Of a stretch of 64,000 nt of DNA, positions 16,740 to 25,092 are shown piece after piece; position 1 is the first letter of the stretch; the number at the start of each line of letters is the position of its first letter. Under the pieces are notes generated by a model. That model was not told where the DNA came from. It saw nothing but the letters and a program-made list of their open reading frames with translations, and searched no databases. A program made the position numbers and the translations under genes. Origin of the DNA: Actinomadura chibensis NBRC 106107 (GTDB lineage Bacteria; Actinomycetota; Actinomycetes; Streptosporangiales; Streptosporangiaceae); assembly GCF_001552135.1 (NCBI RefSeq), contig NZ_BCQP01000035.1, positions 50,857 to 114,856 on the forward strand, read 5' to 3'.

Positions 16740-16760
16740 CGGCCCCGCGGGGCGGGGCCG
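16740..16760. terminator. Second terminator hairpin
   Basis: CGGCCCCGC pairs with GCGGGGCCG across a three-base loop, followed on the plus strand by TGTCGTTT. With the preceding hairpin it forms a double terminator between the phosphoribosyltransferase and whiB. Confidence 0.65.
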
Positions 16761-16823
16761 TGTCGTTTCTCGGTGGCGTGCCGGGGTGCGCGATGGGAGC
16801 GTTTTGGGCGGTCCGCGTCTCGG

Positions 16824-17120
16824 CTAGGCGGCGTTGGCGCGGCGCATCCTGCGGCGGCGCTCGGACGCGCGCTCGTCTTCGTTCAAGCCGCCCCACGTGC
16901 CGTACTTCTCGGGCCTGGACACGGCGTAGTCCAGGCAATCCGTGCGGACGGGGCAGCCCATGCAGATCTGCTTCGCCTTGCGCTCGCGGATCTCCCGCTC
17001 GGGCTGACGCTCACCGTCGGGACCGAAGAAGAGGACGAGGTCTTCCCCCCGGCACGCCGCGGCGTCCTGCCAGCCCCAGCTGGGACGAGGGAGGTTTGCC
17101 TGCCGACGTACCTGAGCCAT
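16824..17120 (-). CDS. WhiB family [4Fe-4S] transcriptional regulator
   Basis: A 98-residue Wbl protein. The four cluster cysteines are C23, C53, C56 and C62 (AACRGEDLVLFF, then ICMGCPVRTDC), followed by the beta-turn GTWGGLNEDER (from about residue 74) and a basic tail ERRRRMRRANAA for DNA contact. Wbl proteins bind the primary sigma factor and regulate development, redox or antibiotic stress genes. Which Wbl subgroup this belongs to is not certain from sequence alone. ATG 17120 is preceded by AAGGTGGG; an in-frame ATG at 17174 would add 18 residues that are not Wbl-like. The 184-bp upstream region is A/T-richer and probably holds its promoter. Confidence 0.9.
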   Translation of the reverse strand: MAQVRRQANLPRPSWGWQDAAACRGEDLVLFFGPDGERQPEREIRERKAKQICMGCPVRTDCLDYAVSRPEKYGTWGGLNEDERASERRRRMRRANAA

Positions 17121-17304
17121 GGAACACCCACCTTGATTGGTTTCGAACAATTTCTGGACATGGACGCTCGACATGCTTCAGGTGACACGAGTCAGAAGCG
17201 CCGAATGGTCCAACGTCTGGAGTTGCCGCTCTGTTCCCCGTCCGGTTACTCCGGAAACCTGGGGACGTGCGACAGGGAGACCCACGAATGGGGCCTCAGC
17301 GAGA

Positions 17305-18210
17305 TTACACGAGGGCAGCCGCGTTGAGAAGGGTGAGGTCCCTAACAATGTAGGTTCTCAGGTTCTCGGCGCAGTCCGGCCCGCACGGGGCGGACTGCCG
17401 CACGGCCTCCACCACGACCCGGTAACGGCTGTCCTGAACTGAAACAACGGCTTCGTACGGAGATGTTCCCGTTACGGAGTGAACGGTGACGTCGTCCAGG
17501 CCGAGGCGCCCGGTGTGCGCGCGGACGAAATGCTCGGCGGCCTGCGCGGGCTCGGGCGTCCCGGCGCGTCCGCGCAGCCGGTCCAGCACGACCTCGCCCC
17601 GCAGGTAGGCGTGCGCCGCCCGGACGGCCTCGTCCTCGCCGAGGTCGCCGTAGGAGATCGCGTGCGGCAGGCAGACCAGGTTGGCCGCGAACCGGTCGCC
17701 GCCGACATGCGTGGTCTCCCACACCATGCGTCCGAAACGCCCGGTGAGGGCGCGGGCGAGCGGGGCGCCGGTGCGGGCGCAGCAGGCGTTGTGGCGCCCG
17801 TGCGTGCAGACGAGGAGGAGCGGGGCCGTCCGCCGCTCGCCGAGGCCGGGCGAGCGCCCGGCGGCGAGCGCGGCGAGGTCGAGGGCGTCCAGTTCGGCGG
17901 GGTCGGCGAGCTCGCGCGCCTCGATCCAGGCGTCGGGGCCGTTGGAGTAAGCCGCGTAGACCTGGACGGGCGGGGTGGCGCGGCGGCGTCCCGGCCGCCG
18001 GATGAGCTGGGGCCGCACGCCCGCCCGCTTCGCCGCGCGCACGGCGGCGGCGACCGGCGCGGGGGCGGCGAGGTCGGCGACGTGCTCGGGCCAGGGGCCG
18101 GGGTGCTCGACCAGCAGCCAGGAGCGCGCCTTCTCCGTCGCGCTCGCCAGGCACGGCCGCTCGCCGGTGTGGCTCCCCGGGCAATGCCCGCAGCCGTTGC
18201 CGCGCGTCAC
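17305..18210 (-). CDS. Sucrase/ferredoxin-like [2Fe-2S] thioredoxin-fold protein
   Basis: A 301-residue protein of the Suc_Fer-like family, a thioredoxin-fold [2Fe-2S] ferredoxin. The conserved cluster region is LLLVCTHGRHNACCARTGAP (about residues 130-149), followed by the WETTHVGGDRFAANLVCLPH block (about 168-187), both diagnostic. An additional CGHCPG sits near the N-terminus and CGPDCAEN near the C-terminus. Relatives occur beside siderophore genes and may reduce ferric siderophores or carry electrons; that is inference here. An iron box lies 29 bp upstream, consistent with repression by an IdeR/DmdR regulator under iron sufficiency. The GTG at 18210 follows a G-rich ribosome site. Confidence 0.82.
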   Translation of the reverse strand: MTRGNGCGHCPGSHTGERPCLASATEKARSWLLVEHPGPWPEHVADLAAPAPVAAAVRAAKRAGVRPQLIRRPGRRRATPPVQVYAAYSNGPDAWIEARELADPAELDALDLAALAAGRSPGLGERRTAPLLLVCTHGRHNACCARTGAPLARALTGRFGRMVWETTHVGGDRFAANLVCLPHAISYGDLGEDEAVRAAHAYLRGEVVLDRLRGRAGTPEPAQAAEHFVRAHTGRLGLDDVTVHSVTGTSPYEAVVSVQDSRYRVVVEAVRQSAPCGPDCAENLRTYIVRDLTLLNAAALV

Positions 18211-18238
18211 ATGAACCCCCCGTGGCACAACCGATCAA

Positions 18239-18257
18239 TTAGGTAAGGGTAACCTAA
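18239..18257. promoter_or_regulatory. Iron box (IdeR/DmdR/DtxR-type operator)
   Basis: TTAGGTAAGGGTAACCTAA matches 17 of 19 positions of the DtxR/IdeR consensus TTAGGTTAGGCTAACCTAA and is nearly palindromic. It sits directly upstream of the sucrase/ferredoxin-like gene. Iron-loaded repressor binding here would block its transcription. Confidence 0.85.
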
Positions 18258-18321
18258 GAGGCCGTCGGAGGGCCAGGTGGGGGCAGGTCGCCGTGGCCGT
18301 CGGAGCACGCCCGTCGCACGC

Positions 18322-19878
18322 TCAGCGCAGGGCGCCGCGCGGCAGCAGCGCCTCCGCCGCCGGGAGCGCGGCCGCCCGGTCGGCGGCGACGAGCCCGATG
18401 CGCGTGCGGCGGTCGAGAAGGTCGCCCGCGTCGAGGGCGCCCTCGTGCCGCACCGCCCACGCCAGCTCCACGCCGAGCACCGGCAGGCCGGGGACGACCG
18501 GCTCCAGCAGCGCCGGGTCGTCCGCTCCGAGTGCGGCCAGCAGCGGCGCCTCGGTCCCGTACCGCTGGACGAGCCGCGCCGGGGCGTCCAGCGCGTCCAG
18601 CCGGTCGCGGGGCGCCGCGCCGACGAGCGGCAGCCGGGCCGTCCCGCTCGGCCCGGCGGCGAGGCCGCGGGCGCGGACGGCGGCGTCGACGGCGTCCCGC
18701 GCCATCCGCCGGTAGGTGGTGAGCTTGCCGCCGACGATCGTGACGACGCCGTCCCGCGAGGTGAGGACGGCGTGCCGCCGGGAGATGTCGGCCGTGCTCG
18801 CCGAGCCGCCGGGACCGGAGTCGAGCAGCGGGCGCAGCCCGGCGAACGCGCCGGCCACGTCCGCGCGCCGGACCGGGACGTCGAGCGCCGAGCCGAGGAT
18901 GTCGAGCAGGAAGCCGATCTCGCCGTCGGTCGGCTCCGGGACGTCGGGGATCGGGCCGTCCAAGGGCTCGTCGGTGAGGCCGACGTAGACGCGGCCGTCG
19001 CCCTGCGGCATCACCAGCATGAACCGGCTGGCCGCGCCCGGCACGGGGATCTGGAGCCCGGCGGTCAGCCCGCGCAGCGTCTCGGCCCGCACCACGATGT
19101 GGGTGCCGCGCGACGGGCGCAGGCGGACGCCGTCCACGAGCCCGCCCGCCCAGACCCCGGCGGCGTTCACCACCGAGCGCGCCCGGACCGTGTACTCGCG
19201 GCCGGTGAGCTCGTCCCGGACGAGGGCGCCGTCGCCCGCGAGCGCGACCGCGTGGACCCGGGTGAGGATCCGGGCGCCGTGCCCGGCGGCCGTCCGGGCG
19301 AGCGCGGTGACGAGCCGCGCGTCGTCGGCGAGCTGGCCGTCCCAGGACAGCAGGCCGCCGCGCAGCCCGTAGGGCCGCAGCGCGGGCGCGAGCCGCAGCG
19401 TCTCCACCGCCGACAGGCGGCGCGGGCCGGGCAGCACCGAGCGGGGCGTGCGGGCGGCGAGGCGCAGCGCGTCCCCGGCGCGGTAGGCGGCCAGCGTGGC
19501 GGCGGCGCGGGCGCGCGGCACGAGCGGGGTCAGCGGCATCACGAACGGCAGCGCCCGGACGAGGTGCGGCGCCGTGTGCCGCATCAGCACGCCGCGCTCG
19601 ACGGCGCTCTCGTGCGCGACGTCCACCTGCCCGGACGCGAGGTAGCGCAGCCCGCCGTGGATCAGCTTGGAGCTCCACCTGGACGTTCCGAACGCCAGGT
19701 CGTGGGCGTCGATCGCGGCGACCGACAGGCCGCGGGACGCGGCGTCCAGCGCGGCGCCCGCGCCGGTCGCGCCGAGGCCGACGACGAGGACGTCCACGAC
19801 CTCGCCCGGGAGGGCGGCGAGCTCGCGCTCGCGGCGCGCGGCGTTCAGCGAGGTTCCGGGGGGCGGTCCGGTGGTCAT
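18322..19878 (-). CDS. glpD: Aerobic glycerol-3-phosphate dehydrogenase GlpD
   Basis: A 518-residue FAD-dependent, membrane-associated dehydrogenase that oxidises glycerol 3-phosphate to dihydroxyacetone phosphate and passes electrons to quinone. It shows the N-terminal dinucleotide fold VDVLVVGLGATGAGAALDAA, the family block SRWSSKLIHGGLRYLASGQV, PSRGTHIVVRAETL, and the C-terminal ISRRHAVLTSRDGVVTIVGG with KLTTYRRMARD. It lies in one transcription unit with an upstream TetR gene (ATGA overlap at 19875-19878). The nearby ADPS-like and lipid-kinase genes suggest a role in glycerolipid metabolism rather than simple glycerol catabolism; no glpF or glpK is seen here. Confidence 0.9.
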   Translation of the reverse strand: MTTGPPPGTSLNAARRERELAALPGEVVDVLVVGLGATGAGAALDAASRGLSVAAIDAHDLAFGTSRWSSKLIHGGLRYLASGQVDVAHESAVERGVLMRHTAPHLVRALPFVMPLTPLVPRARAAATLAAYRAGDALRLAARTPRSVLPGPRRLSAVETLRLAPALRPYGLRGGLLSWDGQLADDARLVTALARTAAGHGARILTRVHAVALAGDGALVRDELTGREYTVRARSVVNAAGVWAGGLVDGVRLRPSRGTHIVVRAETLRGLTAGLQIPVPGAASRFMLVMPQGDGRVYVGLTDEPLDGPIPDVPEPTDGEIGFLLDILGSALDVPVRRADVAGAFAGLRPLLDSGPGGSASTADISRRHAVLTSRDGVVTIVGGKLTTYRRMARDAVDAAVRARGLAAGPSGTARLPLVGAAPRDRLDALDAPARLVQRYGTEAPLLAALGADDPALLEPVVPGLPVLGVELAWAVRHEGALDAGDLLDRRTRIGLVAADRAAALPAAEALLPRGALR

Positions 19879-20480
19879 GGCGCGAGCGTCCTCTCCAGGA
19901 TGTGGCACAGTTCGGCGTCCAGGGCGTCGGAGGCCAGGTCGGGGTCGGCGTCGTCGATCATCGTCGGGGCCGACAGCACGAAGGACTGGACGATCAGCAG
20001 CACCGTCCGCGCCTGCCGGGCCGGGTGGGCGCGGCGGATCGTCCCGTCGGCGTGCCCGGCGCGCAGGGCCTCCTCGAAGGCGTCCAGGAAGACGAGCTGG
20101 CTGGCGCCGGTCCGGTCCAGCATGTAGGGCAGCAGCAGCTCCGGGTCCACCTCGATGATCTTGCGGAGCAGCGGGTGGTCGCGGAACGCGCGGACCCCGG
20201 CGACCAGGCCGTCCACGAACCGGGGGCGGACGGGGCGGCCGTCGTCCGGGGGCTGGATCGAGTCGCCGAGCCCGACCCACTCGCGGGTCATGAGGTCGGC
20301 GACGATCGTGCGGACGTCCGGCCAGCGGCGGTACAGCGTCATCCGCGACACGCCCGCGCGCCGGGCGATGTCGGTGAGCGTCGTGCGGCGGACCCCGACG
20401 GCGAGCACGCAGGCGCGGGCCGCGTCGAGGACGGCGTCGTCCGCCGTCCGGCGCGGCTTCTTGTGACGATTCGACGTCAT
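19875..20480 (-). CDS. TetR family regulator of the lipid-type locus
   Basis: A 201-residue TetR protein. The helix-turn-helix is LTDIARRAGVSRMTLYRRWP (about residues 35-54), followed by a ligand-binding domain with DRTGASQLVFLDAFEEALRA. It is divergent from the FAD oxidase (41 bp apart) and coupled to glpD, so it probably controls both. A TACACT -10 element at 20488-20493 lies seven bases before the ATG and there is no ribosome site, so leaderless expression is predicted. The ligand is unknown; a fatty acyl compound would fit the neighbours. Confidence 0.87.
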   Translation of the reverse strand: MTSNRHKKPRRTADDAVLDAARACVLAVGVRRTTLTDIARRAGVSRMTLYRRWPDVRTIVADLMTREWVGLGDSIQPPDDGRPVRPRFVDGLVAGVRAFRDHPLLRKIIEVDPELLLPYMLDRTGASQLVFLDAFEEALRAGHADGTIRRAHPARQARTVLLIVQSFVLSAPTMIDDADPDLASDALDAELCHILERTLAP

Positions 20481-20499
20481 GTGTCACAGTGTAAGCACA
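20480..20499. promoter_or_regulatory. Candidate TetR operator in the divergent promoter
   Basis: TGTGTCACAGTGTAAGCACA is an imperfect inverted repeat (TGTG...CACA ends) that covers the predicted -10 of the TetR gene within the 41-bp divergent spacer. The placement suits autoregulation and control of the FAD oxidase. Confidence 0.4.
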
Positions 20500-20521
20500 G
20501 GAACGGTCCGGTGGGAGTCCG

Positions 20522-22135
20522 GTGACGGGGGAGGCGCTGGTGGCGACGCGGGACATGCTCTGGAGCGGCTGGGGCGACCCCGGCCGGGCGGCGCCGCTGC
20601 CGGAGCCGGTGGTGCGGCTGCTCCACGACCTGCTCGGGGTGCGTCCGGCCGAGGCGCCGCCGCCCCCGCTCGCGGACGTCGCGGTCCCCGCGTCCCGGCT
20701 GGCCGCGGGCGACCTGGCCGCGCTCGCCCGGATCGTCGGCGACCGGCACGTCGCGGACGACGCCGAGGCGCGCGTCAGGCACACCCGCGGCAAGTCGACG
20801 CCCGACCTGCTGCGCATCCGCGCGGGCGACGCCTCCGCCGCGCCGGACGCGGTCGTCCTGCCCGGCACGCACGAGGAGGTCCTCGACGTGCTGCGCCTCT
20901 GCGCCGGGCGGGGCGTCGCGGTCGTCCCGTTCGGCGGCGGCACGTCGGTCGTCGGCGGGCTCGCGCCCGAGGGCGGGGCCGCGTTCGTCGCCCTCGACCT
21001 GCGCCGCATGGACGCGCTCGTCTCGCTCGACGAGGTGTCGCGGACGGCCGTCCTGCAGCCCGGCCTGCGCGCCCCCGAGGCGGAGGCGCTGCTCGGCGCG
21101 CGCGGCTACACGCTCGGCCACTTCCCGCAGTCCTACGAGTGGGCGTCGATCGGCGGGTTCGCGGCGGCGCGGTCCAGCGGGCAGGCGTCCGCCGGGTACG
21201 GGCGGTTCGACGACCTGGTGGTCGCGCTGACCGTCGCGACGCCGGAGGGGACGCTCGACCTCGGCCGCGCGCCGAAGTCGGCGGCGGGGCCCGACCTGCG
21301 GCAGCTCGTCCTCGGCTCGGAGGGCGCGCTCGGGGTGATCACCTCGGTGACCGTCCGGGTGCGGCCGGTGCCGGAGGCGCGGGAGTACGAGGGGTGGCGG
21401 TTCGCGTCGTTCGACGCGGGCGCCGCCGCGCTGCGCGGGCTCGCCCAGGACGGCCCGATGCCCGCCGTCCTGCGGCTGTCCGACGAGACCGAGACGATGG
21501 TCGGCCTGGCCGACCCGTCCGAGATCGGCGGAGACTCCGGTGCGGGGTGCCTCGCGGTGCTCGGGTTCGAGGGCGCGGCGGAGCGGGTCGCGGAGGTCCG
21601 GGCCCGCGCGGCGGACGCGCTGCGCGCCGCGGGCGGCGAGCCGCTCGGCGCCGGTCCCGGCGAGAAGTGGGAGCACGGCCGCTTCGACGCCCCCTACCTG
21701 CGCGACGCGCTGCTCGACGCGGGCGCGTTCGCCGAGACGCTGGAGACGGCCGCGTTCTGGTCGGACGTCCCGGCGCTGTACGAGGCCGTCCGGACGGCGC
21801 TGACCGCGACCCTGTCCGAACTGGGCACGCCGCCGCTGGTCATGTGCCATATTTCGCATGTGTACGCGTCCGGGGCGTCGCTGTACTTCACGGTCGTGTC
21901 GGCCCAGGGCGCGGACCCGGTCGCCCACTGGGCGCGGGCCAAGCGCGCCGCCTGCGACGCGATCATCGACGCGGGCGGCACGATCAGCCATCATCACGGG
22001 GTGGGCACCGACCACCGCGACTGGTACGCCCGGGAGATCGGGCCGCTCGGCGCGGCGGTGCTGCGCGCCGTCAAGGAGCGGGTCGACCCGTCCGGGATCC
22101 TCAACCCGGGCGTGCTCGTCCCGCCCGCCGTCTAG
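20522..22135 (+). CDS. FAD-binding oxidase resembling alkyl-DHAP synthase
   Basis: A 537-residue flavoprotein of the PCMH/VAO family. The FAD-binding segments are VVPFGGGTSVVGGLAPEGG (about residues 138-156) and FPQSYEWASIGGFAAARSSG (about 201-220), the latter typical of alkyldihydroxyacetonephosphate synthase (ADPS). The C-terminal TISHHHGVGTDHRDWYAREI, with its His cluster, is the ADPS catalytic motif. ADPS replaces the acyl chain of acyl-DHAP by a fatty alcohol, the committed step of ether lipid synthesis; bacterial homologues may oxidise other substrates. GTG 20522 has GGGAG eight bases upstream. The next gene is a lipid kinase 20 bp away, co-directional. Confidence 0.8.
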   Translation: MTGEALVATRDMLWSGWGDPGRAAPLPEPVVRLLHDLLGVRPAEAPPPPLADVAVPASRLAAGDLAALARIVGDRHVADDAEARVRHTRGKSTPDLLRIRAGDASAAPDAVVLPGTHEEVLDVLRLCAGRGVAVVPFGGGTSVVGGLAPEGGAAFVALDLRRMDALVSLDEVSRTAVLQPGLRAPEAEALLGARGYTLGHFPQSYEWASIGGFAAARSSGQASAGYGRFDDLVVALTVATPEGTLDLGRAPKSAAGPDLRQLVLGSEGALGVITSVTVRVRPVPEAREYEGWRFASFDAGAAALRGLAQDGPMPAVLRLSDETETMVGLADPSEIGGDSGAGCLAVLGFEGAAERVAEVRARAADALRAAGGEPLGAGPGEKWEHGRFDAPYLRDALLDAGAFAETLETAAFWSDVPALYEAVRTALTATLSELGTPPLVMCHISHVYASGASLYFTVVSAQGADPVAHWARAKRAACDAIIDAGGTISHHHGVGTDHRDWYAREIGPLGAAVLRAVKERVDPSGILNPGVLVPPAV

Positions 22136-22155
22136 CCTGCCGTTAGGAGCGACGT

Positions 22156-23046
22156 ATGGGCGAGGCACGTGCGTTCACCGCGATCGTCAACCCGGCGGCG
22201 GGCGGCTCCGCGTCCGCATCGTCGCTGATCACGCTCGCCCGGCTGCTGCGCGAGGCGGGCGCCGACGTCGCCGTGGAGTACAGCCGGGGCCTGGAGCACG
22301 CCGCCGACGTCGCCCGCGCCGCCGCCGGGACCGGGCGCGTCGTCCTCGGCGTCGGCGGCGACGGCATGGCGGGCTGCGTCGGCGGCGCCCTCGCCGGGAC
22401 GGACGCGCTGTTCGGCGTGGTCCCGGCGGGCCGCGGCAACGACTTCGCGCGGCAGCTCGGCGTCCCGTCCGAGCCGGAGGAGCAGGCGAAGCTGCTGCTG
22501 GAGGGCGAGCCGCGCGCCGTGGACGCGATCGACGCCAACGGGACGGCCGTCCTCGGCAGCGTCTACGCGGGCGTGGACGCGGTCGCCAACGACAACGCCA
22601 ACAGGACGCGGGTGCTGCGCGGCTCGGCCGCCTACTACTTCGGCGCGCTGCGCGCGATCGCGACGTGGCGGCCCGCCGACTACCTGATCACCGTGGACGG
22701 CGAGGCGTACGCGCGGCAGGGCTACACGGTCGTGGCCGCCAACTCCGGCTACTACGGGTTCGGCAAGCACATCGCCCCGGACGCGCGCGTCGACGACGGG
22801 CTGCTCGACGTCGTCCTGATCAAGACGGCGCCGAAGCGGCTGTTCTTCGCCGTCATGCGCGAGCTGGAGGCCGGGACGCACGTCCGCCGCCCCGAGATCG
22901 AGGTCATGCGGGGCAGGGAGGTGCGGATCGAGCTGGCCGGGACGTCCGGCCGGACGCTCCCGTACGGCGCGGACGGCGAGCTGCCGGGAACGCTCCCCGT
23001 CACCGCGCGGGTGCTGCCGGGGGCGCTGCGCGTCCTCGCGCCCTGA
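22156..23046 (+). CDS. Diacylglycerol kinase family lipid kinase
   Basis: A 296-residue DagK/YegS-type kinase. N-terminal AIVNPAAGGSASASSL, nucleotide-binding VVLGVGGDGMAGCVGGAL (GGDG at residues 67-70) and VVPAGRGNDFARQLGVP are diagnostic, and the C-terminal FGKHIAPDARVDDGLLDVVL matches the family. It phosphorylates diacylglycerol (to phosphatidic acid) or a related lipid at the membrane. AGGAG stands before ATG 22156. It follows the ADPS-like gene in the same direction and is probably cotranscribed. With GlpD and TetR alongside, it forms a lipid-backbone gene set. Confidence 0.88.
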   Translation: MGEARAFTAIVNPAAGGSASASSLITLARLLREAGADVAVEYSRGLEHAADVARAAAGTGRVVLGVGGDGMAGCVGGALAGTDALFGVVPAGRGNDFARQLGVPSEPEEQAKLLLEGEPRAVDAIDANGTAVLGSVYAGVDAVANDNANRTRVLRGSAAYYFGALRAIATWRPADYLITVDGEAYARQGYTVVAANSGYYGFGKHIAPDARVDDGLLDVVLIKTAPKRLFFAVMRELEAGTHVRRPEIEVMRGREVRIELAGTSGRTLPYGADGELPGTLPVTARVLPGALRVLAP

Positions 23047-23392
23047 CCTGGGCGCTCGCCGGATCTTGGCCCGTTGTTTGGGTCGATTTACGCGTCCATT
23101 ACGGCCCCTCGGGTAGCGTCAGTTACGTCCCGCTTAGGGACCTTGGGGTTGTCTGCGGGCGACATCATGAGAAGGCGACTGCTCGCCGTTCTGGGGGGAC
23201 TCATGATGACCGCGGACCCCCGCGTCGTGGTGGCGTCGGCGTCTCTGGGGGTGGCGCCGGCGTCCACCACGGTCACCTCCCCGCCCCGGCGCCCGCGGCC
23301 GCTTCCGGCGCGGCTCCGGCATGTCGCTTGACGCTCCGGATCGCCTCCGTACAGGCTGTGAGCACCCCCTGACTCACGCCCGGAGGCGTCCT
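23047..23392 (+). other. 346-bp intergenic region
   Basis: No clear gene was found. An ATG at 23167 opens a 54-codon frame starting MRRRLLAVLGGLMMT, which looks like a weak signal peptide, but there is no ribosome site, the frame drifts into Pro/Arg-rich sequence, and it ends inside the run-up to the next gene. It may hold the promoter and a 5' leader of the metallophosphatase. Confidence 0.4.
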
Positions 23393-24925
23393 GTGTGTGC
23401 CGCGGTCCCCCCCGATCCCGACGACCCACGCAGTCCCGACAACTCGCGCACCTCCGAGGCGGGCGCGGGCTGGGTGTGCGGCAGGCCGGGCACGTTCAAC
23501 GACCTGCTCCCGCCGCGCGTGACCGACTTCTCCTGGCGCCGCCCGAAGGTGCTGTGGCGGTCCCGCAACGACGTGCTCGCGCGCTGGTTCGGCGACCCGT
23601 CGAACGCGATCCGCCGCCGCTGCGTCGCCGCGCTCCGCGAGCGGGGGACGCCCGCCGCGTTCACCGTCCACCGGGCGGAGCCGGAGTTCTCGTTCGTCCT
23701 GCTCGGCGACACGGGGGAGGGCGACAGGTCGCAGTACGCGGTCGTCCCGCCGCTGCTGCACGCCGCGGGCGACACCGACTTCATGGTCATCGCGAGCGAC
23801 GTGATCTACCCGACCGGGGACGCGGGCCAGTACCCCGACAAGTTCTTCCGGCCCTACAAGGACTACCCGGGGCCCATCTTCGCCGTCCCGGGCAACCACG
23901 ACTGGTACGACGGGCTGCGCGGGTTCCTGCACGTGTTCTGCGGCCTGGACGCCGACTGCACGCCGCCGCCGTGGCGCGGGCCGCTGTCGTTCGTCCCGCG
24001 CCTGCTGTGGCGGCGCTCGGGCGAGGTCGACGGACCGGCGCTGGCGGAGGCCGGGCGGCGCTTCCGGGGGGAGGCGGGGCAGCGGTCCCTCCAGCCGGGG
24101 CCGTACTGGGCGATCGACACCCCGGCCCTGCGCGTCATCGGGATCGACACGGGGATCACCGGCGTCCTCGACCGGGACCAGGGCCGCTGGCTCCGGGAGG
24201 TGTCCGGGGGACCGAAACCCAAGCTGCTCGTGACCGGAAAGCCGCTGTACGTGGACGACGACCACCGTCCCGGCGGGATCGAGGGCGGCGGGACGGTGGA
24301 CGAGATCGTCCAGGACCCGGCGCACAACTACGTCGCGGCGATCGGCGGCGACATCCACAACTACCAGCGCTACCCGCGCAAGTCCGCGGACGGCCGGACG
24401 ATCCAGTACATCGTGTCGGGCGGCGGCGGCGCGTTCATGCACGCGACGCACACGATCCCCCGCACGCGCGTCGTCGACGAGGGCGACTTCCGCTGCTACC
24501 CGCTGCGCGGCGACTCCCTCTCCCGCTACAGCAAGCTGTACGGGCGCTGGCTGCGGCTGCCGAGGCTCTTCGAGCTGACCCCGGAGGAGGCCACCGCCGC
24601 CGTCGAGCGGCGGCTCGGCATCCGGCCGGGGCGCGGGTACAAGAACCCGGCGCCGTCCCGGCGCGCCCGCTTCGTGGCCTCGGTGCTCGGCGTCCCGCGC
24701 GGGGAGCGGCGGCGGCCCCGGGCGCTGCGGTTCCCCGTCCACAAGCTGCCGCAGCGCTTCCGCTCCGAGTTCGCCGACTGGGACGACCCGCCGTTCTTCA
24801 AGAGCTTCCTGCGGCTGGACGTCACCGAGTCGGAGCTGCGCGTCCGCTGCTACGCGGCGACCGGCTGCGGCGACCACGAGAAGGCGCCGCCGTGCGAGGA
24901 CGACTTCGTCATCCCGCTGCGCTAG
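23393..24925 (+). CDS. Calcineurin-like metallophosphoesterase
   Basis: A 510-residue metallophosphoesterase. The dinuclear site motifs are FVLLGDTGEGD (near residue 105), MVIASDVIYPTGDAG (near 135), FAVPGNHDWYDGL (GNHD, near 165) and the late AIGGDIHNYQRYPR (near 320), with metal-binding His and Asp. The substrate is unknown. The N-terminus (about 100 residues) and C-terminal 130 residues are extensions beyond the core. There is no signal peptide, so the protein is probably cytoplasmic. GTG 23393 was chosen because GGAGG lies seven bases upstream; an ATG at 23321 in the same frame has none and would add a low-complexity leader. Confidence 0.82.
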   Translation: MCAAVPPDPDDPRSPDNSRTSEAGAGWVCGRPGTFNDLLPPRVTDFSWRRPKVLWRSRNDVLARWFGDPSNAIRRRCVAALRERGTPAAFTVHRAEPEFSFVLLGDTGEGDRSQYAVVPPLLHAAGDTDFMVIASDVIYPTGDAGQYPDKFFRPYKDYPGPIFAVPGNHDWYDGLRGFLHVFCGLDADCTPPPWRGPLSFVPRLLWRRSGEVDGPALAEAGRRFRGEAGQRSLQPGPYWAIDTPALRVIGIDTGITGVLDRDQGRWLREVSGGPKPKLLVTGKPLYVDDDHRPGGIEGGGTVDEIVQDPAHNYVAAIGGDIHNYQRYPRKSADGRTIQYIVSGGGGAFMHATHTIPRTRVVDEGDFRCYPLRGDSLSRYSKLYGRWLRLPRLFELTPEEATAAVERRLGIRPGRGYKNPAPSRRARFVASVLGVPRGERRRPRALRFPVHKLPQRFRSEFADWDDPPFFKSFLRLDVTESELRVRCYAATGCGDHEKAPPCEDDFVIPLR

Positions 24926-25092
24926 CCGACGCGTCGGGGCGTTTCGCCCCGAACTGCCGAAGATTGGGATGAATGTCGGCGATCCTGCCGCGCGACGTGC
25001 GCGAATGCCGTTACAGTCTTGGGTCACCAAACGGGTGAACGGTAAACGGGCGGTCGGCCGGAGAACGACCGCCCTCCCAGGAGAGCGACTCA

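Noticed and set aside
18322..23046. Simple glycerol catabolism operon
   Set aside because: Glycerol kinase and facilitator genes are absent while an ADPS-like oxidase and a lipid kinase are present.
23167..23331. 54-residue frame with a signal-like start (MRRRLLAVLGGL)
   Set aside because: No ribosome site and a Pro/Arg-rich drift after the hydrophobic start; kept only as a note in the intergenic entry.
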